A DNA stretch of 64,000 nt from Elmis aenea. Its lineage: Eukaryota; Arthropoda; Insecta; Coleoptera; Elmidae. A program made the position numbers and the translations under genes. The DNA lies in the NCBI GenBank assembly GCA_947652605.1, contig OX393581.1:33164788-33228787 (forward strand), in the 5' to 3' direction. The notes beneath the pieces are model-generated. The model ran no database searches and was not told the DNA's origin. It saw only the letters and a list, made by a program, of their open reading frames with translations. Below are positions 21,986-34,393 of the stretch, in pieces (the first letter of the stretch is position 1; the number at the start of each line of letters is the position of its first letter).

Positions 21986-23064
21986 AAGTACAATTTTTTA
22001 CACGATTTTCTGTAAACTATATTTTATTGTTCTTCATGCTTTTTACGTTGCATGTTACTCTATAAACCCGTTGTTACACACAAATCATTAATGATGTGTC
22101 TGAAAAGTAAATAAAAATTGTACTTTTTTAAATGCATAAATTTGAATAGCGAACATACCCATTATACTAGAATAAAAATTTTCTGAATTACATATAAATA
22201 TTACAGGGTTTAGTGGACATTGTAGAATTAAAATTTTTATTGGTGCAAAGTTAGTGGCTGGTTGCGCAGTTATACTTATATATACGTATGTAATGTATGT
22301 ATGTGTGTGTTTGTTTAAATTTAAATGCATTTTTAATGATAAAGGTTTTAAGTGTTACATAAATGCTCCAGTTAACGTTTTAACTAAAAAGTGATTTAGA
22401 AGAAATTAAACCCTTAACAATAATTGCCAAGTGTATATTTTAGTAATTGTCAACAATTTTGTTGTATTTTTGTTGATTTTACTGAGCAACATTTTTTGAG
22501 TTTGTCAAATTCTTACGATTTAGCGACATGCCCGCGTATTGTTTTATTATTAGGTAAGTTATAAATGTTTTAAATGAGTAAAATCAGACACATATTTTTC
22601 AAATACATAAACGCTTGTTTAAATAATGACTATTTATATTCCCAATATATAAAATAAAATGCGTATTTTATAAAATTCAAAAATGTGCAATAGGAAAGTA
22701 ACTATAACATTAAATAAAAAATATGTTTAATAATTTCTAAAGATTATTTTAAAGGGTTAGGTCAAGTTTGAGTTATCTTTATTAACATATTTTGAAAAAT
22801 ACTCAAAAATGTTTTTGTATGTTTTGAAATATTTTTTAGTCCGAATATTTTAGGTAATTTTTATACTAATTTAAAAATGTATTTCTTATATTTCAAAATT
22901 ATTTTACATGATAGTAAATATTGCTTATTTCTATATTATTTTATTTAAAATCAAAATATCTATTTAATGTGCACATTGTAATATGTACTTCAATGCACAA
23001 ATAATTCTTTTTAAAGTAGGTACACTACAAATAAAAAATAAGATTTTTTCCCTCTAAAATCGAT

Positions 23065-23250
23065 GTACCGGGTGTAAATGAAGTGTGGTACACCCCCTTT
23101 TTTTTCTTTAGTTTTTTTTAGGTAAATGAAATTTTAGACATGTGATATGTGCAAAAAGCCGGGCTTTCTGAGCAAATGCACACATTTGTTTCACTTCCGG
23201 TTTCGCCGGAAACGATCCCAATTTTGTTATTTTAAATGGAACACCCTGTA
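23065..23250. repeat. Short element with TACCGGGTG and CACCCTGTA ends
   Basis: About 186 bp from TACCGGGTGTAAATG to GGAACACCCTGTA, with a GC-rich centre (CACTTCCGGTTTCGCCGGAA). The ends are inverted for about 10 bases with one mismatch. Confidence 0.45.
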
Positions 23251-23568
23251 TATTTTTACATTTTTGGAAAGAGGAAGCGATTTTTGATACAACTGCACTC
23301 TTTTTGTTAATTTTTATAACCTCAAAATTAGTTTGAAACAAAATTTAGTTTTTTATTAAGGGTGCCGTGATCTGCATAAATTGATTTTTATTATGTCAAC
23401 AATTGTCCAAAAAACGTTTTTGTAAATTTTTAATGACATTTAGGTTACTTTAATCGGCTTTGAAGGTTGCGGAATCGGTTTTTGACAAAAAGTCAATTTT
23501 TTTAAATGGAACTATGCTGGTACCAGCGGTTATTTAAATAGAGCATCTTCTAACGAATCTATCGATAC

Positions 23569-23850
23569 CAATAACTTGTATTTTTATTAAGAGTCTGCTT
23601 CAAAAATTTCAAATTATTGTGAAAATTTATTAAGAGATCCTGTTAATCATCAGTACACTGTGCATAACTACAACAAAACAAATGATCGTTGTTTTATGTT
23701 TAACTACTATAGTCATTTAATTAAAAAGTCTAAAAATGTTAGTGATCACTTTTACATAATTAGATTACTGCGATTTAAAGGATCTCTTAATAAATCTTCA
23801 CAATAATTTGAAGTTTTTGAAGCAGACTCTTAATAAAAATACAGTTATTG
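23569..23850. repeat. 282-bp hairpin MITE
   Basis: CAATAACTTGTATTTTTATT on the left pairs with the complement ending ACAGTTATTG. The arms continue through AAGAGTCTGCTTCAAAAA and TATTAAGAGATCC, about 80 bp in all, around a 110-bp loop. The dispersed motif at 23858-23903 follows at once. Confidence 0.88.
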
Positions 23851-23857
23851 CCAACTC

Positions 23858-23903
23858 GTCCAGTAAAGTACTACTTTTCGGTCTTGTTACGTAAATAACT
23901 ATT
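23858..23903 (+). repeat. Dispersed motif ending TACGTAAATAACTATT
   Basis: CGTCCAGTAAAGTACTACTT then TTCGGTCTTGTTACGTAAAT is repeated nearly base for base in inverted orientation at 58155-58203. Shorter related copies are at 9581, 25840-25883 and 50815-50861. Confidence 0.75.
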
Positions 23904-25547
23904 AATGCACAAAGTATTCGCTTTAATACACATATCTAATTAATTTCCTCTCAAATCATACTCGATTGAATTTAGGTACATTGGTTGAGTCAATTTTATT
24001 CAAATAGTGTAGAGTTAAATTTTCAAATTTTGCCTACCCTAACTGGTTGACAGAAAAATATTTTTTTAATTGACCATAATGATATCTGCGTCTGCGGGTC
24101 TCTTGAAATTTTTCACGTTATAAAACACGTATTTTTTATTTCAGCGTTTAGTATTTCATTTTATTGTAAGGTTTATTATTTTTTCGTTTAATTAATTGGC
24201 GTGGATAGCGTGGACAAGATTTTATTTTATTAAGACGTTAGCTGCATTGTAATTTTGATGTATAAGATTTTGGCAATATTTTGTATTTTTTGGCGAAACT
24301 TGGCATTCAAATTTTAGCTTATTTAATGCCCGTTGTATGCTAATTAATTGTAACAGTATAATTAGATGTTATTGTTTCTTTTAGTCTTTTAATGACAATA
24401 TTTTTTCATCATCATCATCATTATCATCAACAAATTTTGAAGTCTCTGGATCGTTACGTTTGTCTCCCCATCTTAGTTTTTTGGACATCAAATGTCTCGC
24501 CCTCCTTGGGTTGGTTTTGTATCTATGAAGGTTTTTATGTGATCTGATGTCGTCCATTCGTAACTGGTGTTCTTTTCATTTTTCCCGGTATTTGGATACT
24601 TCATTTAACTTGAATATAACGGAGTTCTTCATTACGGCGATCATTTTTTTAAATAAAAATCATTATTGATTCAAATTTCAGACTGTGGTGTAATAAATAC
24701 TTAAAATATTATCTCGTTTTTATCTACGATCAGTGAATTTAAAATTTATCTATTTGTAATTTTTAATGTCGTATGGTGGTTATAGTTATAGGTGAGCCTC
24801 CGATGTACAAAGTCAATTAGTTTGTTGTCTTCCTATAAGCATCGGTTAACAAAATTGCAATGCGTAATAACGTGGTCATCGTTCAATGCACCTTTTGTTT
24901 ATTTCCTGTTGTAAGAACGTACATATTTGTTGATACGACTGTTCGCTCTGACACTTTAGTCGTCCGGTTCTACCTACAAGTTTTTTCGTCTATTTGTCAT
25001 CCAGTGTTACCACTTGCGGGGATATTTAAAGCGCCTTAATGCAAATCAGCTTATAAATTAATGTAAAGTAGTTCAACGTTTATAAATAAATTGTTTTAAA
25101 TTTTGACATTTAAACACGTGTGTCGTGAATTCGTTTCATTTACTTCGTTTTATTACGTTACCGTCGACGTTATTAATATACATGTGTTTTGTTTCAACGC
25201 CTTCTTTGACATTATTGTTAATCAGATGAAAGGAGGCGATGTTCGGCCCGTTATATTAATTGCAGCTTTTAAATGAAATTTTGATTTATTAATGAACTTG
25301 TGTAAGCTATGTATATATTTCATTAATATGTTAATTAAATGTGTTAATGTTTTTCAAAATCGGCGCTGACGCTTAAAACAGAAGCCATGTTTGCCTTTAA
25401 TTATCATAATTTTATGGATCCGAGGTTGTGTATTGTTTCAATCGCCTTTGCGATTTTTCTGTTCATTTTGAGTCTTATTATGCGAAAACGTTTTTTTGTG
25501 CGATCGTACTAGAAACAGCGTTTGACGGACGCGTTAGCAACCATAAA
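23904..25547. other. AT-rich DNA; possible LINE tail near 24.4 kb
   Basis: No gene seen. At 24405-24430 a (TCA)n run lies next to a less AT-rich block to 24620. On the minus strand this would read as a coding-like block ending in an (ATG)n tail, as in RTE-type LINEs. The translation (RARHLMSKKLRWGDKRND) is not decisive. Confidence 0.3.
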
Positions 25548-25674
25548 GTACTGCATTACCGGCCCTATCCTTAGCAACGGCCGTAAAAGTTACTTTTCAG
25601 GCCGTTACCCTTAGCAACGGCCGAAAAAGTAACTTTTACGGCCGTTGCTAAGGAGAGGGCCGGTAATGCAGTAC
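25548..25674. repeat. GC-rich near-perfect palindrome, 127 bp
   Basis: GTACTGCATTACCGGCCCT on the left pairs with AGGGCCGGTAATGCAGTAC on the right, and the arms continue through CTTAGCAACGGCCGTAAAAG to the centre with few mismatches. GGCCGTAAAAGTTACTTTT and variants recur within it and resemble the GGCC...AAGTTAC blocks at 25790-25860 and 50812-50845. Confidence 0.9.
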
Positions 25675-26031
25675 ATACGCCGTCATCTGTCAGTGACAGA
25701 ATGTCACGTAGTTTCTAACCTATAATTTTGAAAATTACTAAAAATTTAAATTGTTTTTTATTCGATCGCACAAAAAATGTAATATGCACCTCGGCCAAAA
25801 CGTACTTTTTCGGCCTTGCCTGTTTGCTGGCCTCGACTACGTCTCGGCCAGCACTTTTTGGCCTTGATACATAAATAACTATTTTAGCTGTCATAATATT
25901 TTGGGTAGGGACGTTAATTTTTTGTTTAAACGTAAACCCAATGGAATTTAAGGATTTGAAGTCACGTGATGAAGCAAAATATATCAAGATCACAATTGCG
26001 CGGATATAATTAGGGGTTATTATCACTTATG

Positions 26032-26670
26032 TACAGGTTGGTCCAAATTCGACGGCTTTACATGGGTATCTCGCTTAGTAGTCGAGATAGAGAAACGGTT
26101 AAATTACCAAAAATGTGAAGTTTATTGGGACAAACTCAGAACCGTTTTCAAAAATATTCTATCATTTCCTGTTTTTGAGTTGTTAAAGAAACACTATTTT
26201 TTTGTTATATTTATAATGTGTCATATCTCCCTTATTGTTTTAAATATCGAAAAAGTTTTTACACATTATTTTTAGATATTTTTATGTATATTGTGATAGT
26301 ACTAAAACAATTTTTTTACGCCCGCTGTTAAAAAGTTATGACACAAACTCGCCTTTTTTTAAATGGAAGCTATGGTGGCTATGACCTATTTAAATTCCTT
26401 ATTTTTTTCCCTTTCCAAATATATAAGGGTTGATGTATTTATTTTCAGTAATACGCAAGGTTTTTTAAATTTTTTTAAATATGAGAAACAAAAAGGCTGT
26501 AAAAACAAAAAAAAAAAAAAACAAGGAAAACTGGAAATAATAGAATATATTTGAGAACTGTTCTGAGTTTGTCTCAAAAAACAGAAAATTTTTGGTAATT
26601 TAACCGTTTCTCTATCTTGATAATTAAGCGAGATACCTATGTAATCCCATGGAATTTGGACCACCCTGTA
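26032..26670. repeat. Foldback element, 639 bp
   Basis: Starts TACAGGTTGGTCCAAATTCG (head variant) and ends GGACCACCCTGTA. The arms carry GGGTATCTCGCTTAG, GAGAAACGGTTAAATTACC and the AACTCAGAACCGTT region as inverted copies. The centre has AAATGGAAGCTATGGTGGCT, a module also seen in other elements here. Confidence 0.88.
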
Positions 26671-27235
26671 CGAGTATGTCCTTCCTATGGTTATCAAGTA
26701 ACAGTATGTCTGTTTGATAGTATAATTTTATAGTTTCATTCAAAAATGACATCATGTAGTGCACTTGCAAACAATTATCCTCCAAATCGTGTTGCTTGGT
26801 TATAGCCCTGCCCTTCCCCTACGGTATCGGGGTTTTAGCCTTAGCCTTAAAGCTACACGTTATCGTTGCACCAAGAAAAAATATTGCTAAATTGTTAATA
26901 CCGTTATTATAACTTATAACTAAACTTAAATGTAGCTTTTTTACCTGTATACAAAGTAATTTTTCCACAGTAACAATCAGACTTTTTGTTAGCCTAAAAT
27001 ATAAACGTATTGGTGCTAGAGATGCACAAATTTATTGGAAGATAATCAGCAATTGGCTTTTCTGCCGATTAATGGGTAATCGACATTTGGCCGATTAATT
27101 GGTTTTCATTAAATTTAATAATGCTAATAGATAAGATTAAAATATTAGAAGGAAATAATTTTACTCTTGCAATGTTCCATAATTCTTAGCGCCTGTCTGC
27201 TAATATAGCTATTCATTGTTTTGAAAATTACTATA

Positions 27236-27402
27236 AAGCCCAATTGCACAAATTAACACTGGTGTTAAAATTAAAATATGAGTTAATCCCTAAAACTAGG
27301 CAACTTCAGCGCCAACTATGCTGCGATTTTGTTTAGTTCTAGGGGTAACGGGGTTTAATCCCGGGGTTAATCCCAGGTTCACCTTTTATGTAATCGGGCC
27401 TT
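27236..27402. mobile_element. MITE copy 1 (CCCAATTGCAC ends)
   Basis: AAGCCCAATTGCACAAA at the left and TTTTATGTAATCGGGCCTT at the right form inverted ends. The interior includes GCGCCAACTATGCTGCGATT and GGTTTAATCCCGGGGTTAA. The second copy starts 329 bp downstream in the same orientation. Confidence 0.75.
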
Positions 27403-27564
27403 GTGAACTAAAGATTGTCATAAACAAACACACAATTTTTGAACTACTACAAATAAATAAAACATCTTGGAATATTCAATAGAATTCGATAGAATTAGTG
27501 AAGACGATTTTAACGAATTTAATCAAATTCTGTTTTTTTTTTTTAAATTATAATGTAGCAACAT

Positions 27565-27726
27565 AAGGTCCGATTGCACAAAGCAACACGGGTGTTAAAA
27601 TACAAGTAAATCCCTAAAACTATGCAATGTCAGCGCCAATTATGCTGCGATTTTGTCAAGTTCTAAGGTTAACCTGGTTTAATACCGGGGTTAACATCCA
27701 GTTCAGCTTTTATGCAATCGGGTCTT
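27565..27726. mobile_element. MITE copy 2 (GGTCCGATTGCAC ends)
   Basis: AAGGTCCGATTGCACAAA at the left and TTTTATGCAATCGGGTCTT at the right. It shares AAATCCCTAAAACTATGCAA, GCGCCAATTATGCTGCGATT and the GGTTAACCTGG palindrome with copy 1. GG(T/G)CC starts with TAA/TTA flanks suggest PIF/Harbinger ancestry. Confidence 0.75.
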
Positions 27727-27968
27727 AAGAGTTTCTTCATTCCGAAGGCATAACCTATTTTCCGCTTTTCTGGTTTTACGAATTATAGGTACCTAGGTAC
27801 ATGAAAAAAAAAACTGCCAATATTAAAATTACGTCATAATAAACAATGCGTGAATGCATATAATCCAATGAATCAAATGTAAGTCGATAAACGGCTGATT
27901 AATCGCTAATCGCCCAATTTGCTTATCGGTGCATCCTTAAGTAGGTACCGTGCAAGAATTATAGGAGT

Positions 27969-28150
27969 CAGTGGCGTACGCAGAAAAATATTTCAGAGGG
28001 GGTTATTGTTTTTATTTGCAAAAAAATAGTGACCAATCTTAAACGGGGCATTGTAATCGTAAAATTAGAAACTGACCTAGGGGGGCTAGACACACGGTGA
28101 ATTGCAAGTGGTGCGGGGGACCCAGGAGGGCGGCAGCCCCCCGGGCAACA
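27969..28150 (+). mobile_element. CAGTGGCGTACGCAG-type terminus and GC-rich remnant
   Basis: CAGTGGCGTACGCAGAAAAA followed by AGAGGGGG is a common transposon end. A GC-rich stretch (GGCGGCAGCCCCCCGGGC) follows near 28130. A related inverted end (GCGTCCGCCACTG) is at about 59471. Confidence 0.4.
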
Positions 28151-30489
28151 GCGCCATAGGGAACATTTTTCAAATTTTCAAGGTCAAACGTATCCAAAAA
28201 TATCATTTATAAGTAAAATATACAAACATATAATATATTTTATATGTTTGGAAATGTGGTAATAATTAATTTTAGTTTTAGTCCTTTTCAAATTTTCGGG
28301 GAGATAGGAGTATTAGCATCTTTAAAAGAAGTGTTATGTTTGTACTATATTCAGTTAAATAAGCAAAAAGTTACTTATTATAAAATTTATTTTTGTGCCG
28401 CTATTCAAGAGTTTTAAAAAACGCAATTTTTATTTTGTTCGACACTAAGTTTTAGCGATAAAAAGTTTTAGGAGTCGGTATATTTTAATGCGCCAAATAA
28501 GATGGCATCATTAATTTTTTCATAACATGCTTAGTTTAAGGACGTCATTTTAGATTATACCATAAGCGAATAACGTTTATCTTTCTCTTTCCAGTTCACT
28601 TCGGCATTAAAAAAAAATGTTTGGTAATAATTGTTTTAAATTGTGATTATTAATATTTAGTCTACTTTTTGATGTTGTATCTGCTCAGTATTAATTACGT
28701 TGATATTGTATCCTTTCAAACTGATTTGCAGACTTTTTATGATAATAGGCGCAATTTAGCCAACATTTTAAATCAAGAAATTAAGATAATTACGTCGATC
28801 CTAATAATATACCTATTCCTTCCTGTACCATAAAAATGCTTTTACTCTAGATACTCTAGATTTCAACGAAACAAATTTTTCTGTGTAAGCAAAAGTGTTT
28901 CTTTCTTTTTTGTGTCATAACACTTTATTTTTTAAAATATATAAATAAGCTTCCCCTGATTGCGTAATTTAATCATAGTGAGTAAGGGGTATGTTTTTGT
29001 TCAATAATTCTCCGTTTTATTAGAACACTTTTCATATAGACTTACGTAACTTTTTTCATATTTGCTAAACCATTTTTATTTTTGTCCCTCAATGTCAAAA
29101 TGATAAAATTAGTCTGAAAGCGGAAATACGTAACATCAAATTATGTGAAAAAAATAACCCAATTACATTAAATTACACGTCCACTCATGCAAATTCGTAT
29201 TTTGTTATACATTCATCAAATTTAGCCTCGGCACATGGGAATTGCTCAATGAATGTTGGAAAAACGCTCTGTTATTAACTTTTTCAACGGTCAACCAACA
29301 AGGACACTGTTGTTGCGATGTCGTTGATAAATTCTCTTGCGTGGTTGATCGAAAAGCTCACGGGATATGGGATTTTTATTATTACCGAATTAAAGGTCAT
29401 CATAGGAGCCTATCAGTTTTATAATTGGAATATGAATATTTAAATGAATGTCACTGGTATTGCAAAATTTTACAAATTTGGTTTTTATAAGCCGATCTAG
29501 CTGGCGTTGGCTCAACAATAGTTTGTGATATTAGCAGAATTAGAAAGTTTACAGTCTGACATCCCACGGGCACACACTGTCGTAGTAGGCTGACTAATCA
29601 ACTAAGTTTTCTGTATCTATCTTCTGTTTCTTTATAATTCTAACAGCTTAATACATTGCTTTGAAGAGGTAGGAAGTAGGAGTGACTTCTTTTTTAAATA
29701 ATTGTTCCCAGTTCTTAAGGTAAATAATGTAGAAGATTTATTAACACAACGCCCCTGTATATTAATCCTTTAATTAAATTTGCTTTTATATGGTTTTGTA
29801 TGGAAGTTCCTGTCGATAACTTATATCTTTGTCCATCTGTCATTCAGTCTTTCGTATATATCCTACAAGGTGCTTTCAATTCGTTTTTACATAAAAGGAT
29901 TCGTGTAAACTTAAATAATTATCTTATACATTGCATTTTTGTTTTTAGACCCAACTAACTGATTTCTTAGTCGTACTTCTTAATTTTTCGATTTACGAAG
30001 TAGCACGAAGCTGTGAAATTGTATGGAAAACAATAAAATTATATGTAAGACAAATCCAGTTAAATAAATATTTAACATTTACAGAATTATAACATGTTAA
30101 GACGAGTTTAGTTTTTCACATTTTAATACGTTTTTGTTTGAAGTGACAATGTTGATTTTTCATCGATAACTTACTTGAAATTGATCAATGTAACCGTGAA
30201 CTTGTAAACTGATGGGTGTTTGACTATTGTCTTTTAAGTCATTAACAGTCAATCTCTGGTATAGAGGCATATTCAGTGTTGATTATTTTAAAATATTTTG
30301 ATTCTGTTATTTTGTTCGTAGTCGCTGTAATTTCAGTTTTCAAACAACATATCTCACCCTGGCAAATAAAGCTACACAATTCAAAAACAGAAATATTTTA
30401 GTATGTCGAAAAAACAATCAAACTTAAAATTGAAATTATTTAGAAGTTTTGAATGTTTGAGACGAATCATTGAACCTTTATTTAGCTTA
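28151..30489. other. AT-rich DNA without recognised genes
   Basis: Only short open frames without domains; no hairpins stood out by eye. Confidence 0.55.
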
Positions 30490-31024
30490 TACAGGGTTCT
30501 CGTTTTTCGAGGGCCACTATGGGGATCTCGTAAACGGTAAGAGTTACGACCGGTTAAATTAGGGTAAAATTGTATATTCAGGTGCTTAATAATCTGACGC
30601 AAGCAGAACTTATCTAGCTTTTTAGTTTTTGAGGTATAGGGGAAAAAGTAAAAAAATGGATTTTTGTTTTTTGCCCGTAACTTTTTTATTTGATGTCGAA
30701 TTTCATTTCTGTAACACCTTTTTCATGGCCACTTTTTGCAAGTAATCAAAATCTCCAATTATATTTTCCATGCGACGTTTCGCTTTCTTTAAACCATCAT
30801 CAGCCCAATTTTTTCTTACGGACGCTATATCTGATTTTAACGCCAATTTGTAGAGCATTTTATTCTGAATCCGACAATGTATAACGCTTGGCAGTTTTAT
30901 GTAACAATTGTTGTTAAAAATGGCAAAAACAAATATTTTATTTTGTAAAATTCCTAATCGGTATGGTAAATAATTGTCTTTGTCCCTTTTTCCATAGTGG
31001 CCCTCGAAAAACGAGAATCCTGTA
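30490..31024. repeat. TACAGGG element with 35-bp inverted ends (535 bp)
   Basis: TACAGGGTTCTCGTTTTTCG then AGGGCCACTATGG at the left; CCATAGTGGCCCTCGAAAAA and GAGAATCCTGTA at the right. The left part continues GGGGATCTCGTAAACGG and GGTTAAATTAGGG, the head shared with the 11187 element; the interior arms do not pair. Confidence 0.8.
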
Positions 31025-31909
31025 TACAACAAAAATATATTGTTAAAGCCTCGGTCACTTCTTATCACTGTAGTTAAGTAAAAAAAGTTTTTTTTTGCCT
31101 GGTGGCGAATAATTTTTATTTAAATATTATGCATTCGTCCATTGTGGTTTTGCCTCTCCCCTAAAAATAATTCTTCGGGAGCCCATGAAGATAGATAAAC
31201 TTTTTTTTTAGCGCGACCAAATAAGCAATAAGCGATTACGTCCACCTGCAAAAAAATTTAAATGGTCGAAATTTAGCTAGCCATGCATTTTGTATGTGTG
31301 TATAGTAAGTTATTTTCATACTAACATAGTTTTAAAAGCTGGAAAATAACTCTTAATTATTATACAATAGTTTTGAGCTACATTAACTCACTCTGCTGTC
31401 AACCTCAGTTTATTAACATTTCTATACATGGATCTTTCAAGAATCTCTTAGCATTCTTAATTCTTTTGTCGAATCAAAATTGCCTTGCAGGTTATATAAC
31501 GGAATTATACAAGTCGACTTTTACTTTCAATGATGACAGGAAGAAATTCATTTATAGCTGTAAACGGTTAACCTGCAGTAAGTGTGAACGTTATTTAACT
31601 TGAACGACCGTCAAAGAATTTGTTTCATTAAATGGAAGTCAACGTGCACAAAGCAAATATTTAACACTAAATTTGATTATTTTATTAATTAGTGCTATTA
31701 GAGGTGTTTTGTTATTCATTGAAGTAATATTTGAAAAATGTCAAATTGAAAAGTAAAATCTACAAAAAAGGTTTTGTTTCGTTAAAACTTACATTTGGTT
31801 GAAGCAATTTATGTTAAGCTTACAAAAAAGTTAATCTTTATGATTTTTTAATATATTAAAATGATTGTCATTTATTGCCAAATGTTGGTATTTTTATAAA
31901 ATAATTTTT
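31025..31909. other. AT-rich DNA without recognised genes
   Basis: Nothing coding recognised. Confidence 0.5.
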
Positions 31910-32445
31910 ATCTTGCAGGGTACTTTTTTATTTAGACTGTAGCTGTTATATAAATTTTTTAAATCACTTACGATTTTTGAGTATTATCCCTAATTTCATT
32001 TTTTCTTTTGGGCAGTCAAATTGGCTTTGGAAAAGTTAAATGTGCTTTTTTTCCCTGTTTCTAATGAGATGTTACTAGCATATTTATTTTTATAAACAAC
32101 TCAGAAAATTATTAAAAATCGTATTTTACCAATCACTCATCAAGCTATCTATAAAAAAGAAACAAAAAACAACTAATTAAATGTCAAATGAAAGTTATCA
32201 TTTGTCTCCCGTATCATTTATTAGAATTTAATAACATGGTTGTGTGATTCGATAGTCTTTGTAGTAATTTTTACAATTATGGCTACATTTACAAATAACG
32301 AAAAATTTGACATGTTCGGATGTTACATTCTTTGCCGTAAAAACTGTGGAGAAGCTGATCGACTATACTTAGAGCTGTATTCTGAGAGGGCAACAAAGTT
32401 CGTGTAGTTACACAAAATTGGAAATAAATTTAGAAGAATATACAT

Positions 32446-33523
32446 ATAGGGTGTTTTATAATTGAATGCTGATCCTTAAGGGTGTTATTCCTTGGATGAT
32501 TTTAAGAAAAAAAGTTCATATCAATGTAGGTCCGCAACCGCCGTATTTTTGAGATACAGGGTGTTTTTTTTTTTTTTTTTTTTTGGGGTTGTTTGGCATT
32601 GGACTGTAGTCCATCAGCCACAGATATTTTATATTATCGATACTTTAAATATTTAAATTAGCAAGTCGAGCAAAATTAACGAGAACGTCACAAATGTCCC
32701 TTGATATTACAGATAGAACCGATACTATGTTAACAGGGAGGTGCACCCCCAACGATATCAGATCTTTGTAGAGCTTTTCTGTTAAAATTGTATTATGACT
32801 ACACGAAAAGAATAAATGATTTAAGTCCCCGTAAGACTGCCCATCACATGGGCATGCTGGGCTATCCTTTATGCCAATTTTATACAGATGGGATACAGGG
32901 TGTTAAAAGTTGAAAAAAACGGTTTTTTCGTAATATTTTTGATACCGCCTTAGATATTTTTTTGAATTTTAGTACGTACTAACTAGGCATAAAAACGCAT
33001 TTTTTTCAGAAAAAAAATTGTTCTATTTCAGATATGACAATGAGCTTATAAAATAAACAAATTTTGTTTCTGGCCTACTACAACTAGATATGTACTCTTT
33101 TACTCTTCAAGAGTAATTTTTTAACTCGAAAACAGTTCGTCGGACAAAAAAAAGTCAAGAGGCCAGTTTTAAAGCAAAATTATAAAAATGACATTTATTT
33201 TGAAAAAAAAACAGTGGCCTATCATTTTTTTCATTAAAAATATTCAAGGACATGTTAATACGGACGCCATTGGTAGAAATAGAACAATTTATTTTCTGAA
33301 AAAAATGTGTTTTTATGGCTAGTTAGTAGGTACCTACTAAAATTGAAAAAAATATCTAAAGCGGTATCAAAGATATTACGAAAAAACCGATTTTTTCAAG
33401 TTTTAACACCCTGTATCTCAAAAATACGGCGGTTGCGGACCTACATTGATATGAATTTTTTTTCTTAAAATCACCCAAGGAATAATACCCTTAAGGATCA
33501 GCATTCAATTATGAAACACCCTG
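32446..33523. repeat. Foldback element family F1, copy 2, with a LINE insertion
   Basis: Same family as 15709-16432: ATAGGGTGTTTTATAATTGA at the left, ATGAAACACCCTGT at the right, both with CTGATCCTTAAGGGTGTTAT or its near-complement. Without the 326-bp insertion and duplicated target it is about 740 bp, close to copy 1. Confidence 0.88.
32566..32891 (-). mobile_element. 5'-truncated LINE tail (Jockey/I-like) with poly-A and target duplication
   Basis: On the minus strand a frame from about 32890 to the stop at 32647-32645 reads HLYKIGIKDSPACPCD, then DLNHLFFSCS and KLYKDL, the C-terminal Cys/His-containing end of many insect LINE ORF2 proteins (family knowledge). A 3' UTR and a 20-base poly-A (poly-T at 32564-32584) follow. 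GATACAGGGTGTT flanks it exactly at 32553-32565 and 32892-32904, a 13-bp target duplication from target-primed insertion. It landed in the inner TACAGGGTG motif of the F1 foldback. Confidence 0.88.
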
Positions 33524-34334
33524 TATTGTATAGTTCCCTCGAGAAACCAACCAAAAATTCAAAATAAATCAATGAAAAATTACAATCGCCTGTTTCCTTC
33601 CACACTGTTTCCTTCCACACATTTTCTATGGCAAAAAATGTAGCATCTCAACATGTCAAATGTACCCATAACTATATGAAAACAAATTTGCTATAACTAC
33701 AAAGACTATCGAATTGCACAACAATACTAGAAAATTCTAATAAATGATACCACAGACAAATGGTAACAGTCATTTGACATTTAATTAGTTGTTTTTTGTT
33801 TCTTTTTTCATAGATAGCTTAATTAGTGATTGGTAAAATATGATTTTTCTTAATTTTCCGAGTTATTTATAAACATAAATATCGCAAGTAATATCTCATT
33901 AGAAAGAGGAAAACAAAGCACATTTAACTATTCTTAAGTCAATTTGACGGCCCCCATAAGAAAAACTGAAATTAGAAGTTGGTAATATCTCAGAAAGCGA
34001 TTTAAAAAATCTAAAATAATAATTATATTCTACATAAAAAAGTAGGTACCTGAAGAAACAACAAATAAAATTGATCCAATGATTATGACAAAACAGTTAT
34101 TAGAGAAAAAATAAATTGAACATTTTCATATTTTTTGCTATAACTTCTGAGGCAGGTACAAGAAATTTTGTACTTTTAAAAATAGATTGTAACTTCTGTT
34201 ATACGTGGGAATAAATCCATCTAGTTTAAGCAAACGTGTATCTCTTTTAATAAGCATGATCCCGATGCCGGAAATGTTATCTGGGACACCCTGTATACAC
34301 AAATTTGTGTGATCATAGAAATAGATAGAATAAA

Positions 34335-34393
34335 AGTGTCTGATATAAACTTAAATTCACCTAAATAGATAGTCACTTTTGGGACACTTTGTA
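34335..34393 (-). repeat. Inverted copy of the 21881 element end
   Basis: On the minus strand: TACAAAGTGTCCCAAAAGTG then ACTATCTATTTAGGTGAATT, matching the 21881 end with scattered changes. The frame through it (34221-34559) is not a gene. Confidence 0.6.

Larger units (their letters stand above)
27018..27937. mobile_element. hAT-like element with GCACC/GATTAAT ends, carrying two MITEs
   Basis: TAGAGATGCACAAATTTATT and GCCGATTAATGGG at the left face GCTGATTAATCGCTAATCGC and CGGTGCATCCTTA at the right, a recognisable hAT end pair. A related right end is at 39160-39200. A target duplication could not be confirmed. Two Harbinger-like MITEs lie inside. Confidence 0.5.
31910..34295. repeat. Outer foldback element holding nested insertions
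   Basis: Left arm about 31910-32300 and right arm about 33660-34065 are inverted copies. Landmarks: TTTACCAATCACTC against GTGATTGGTAAAAT, and CAACTAATTAAATGTCAAAT against ATTTGACATTTAATTAGTTG (the last with one mismatch). The right side extends to GGGACACCCTGTA at 34295, while the left lacks the outermost part, so the element is truncated on the left. The centre is occupied by F1 copy 2. Confidence 0.78.
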
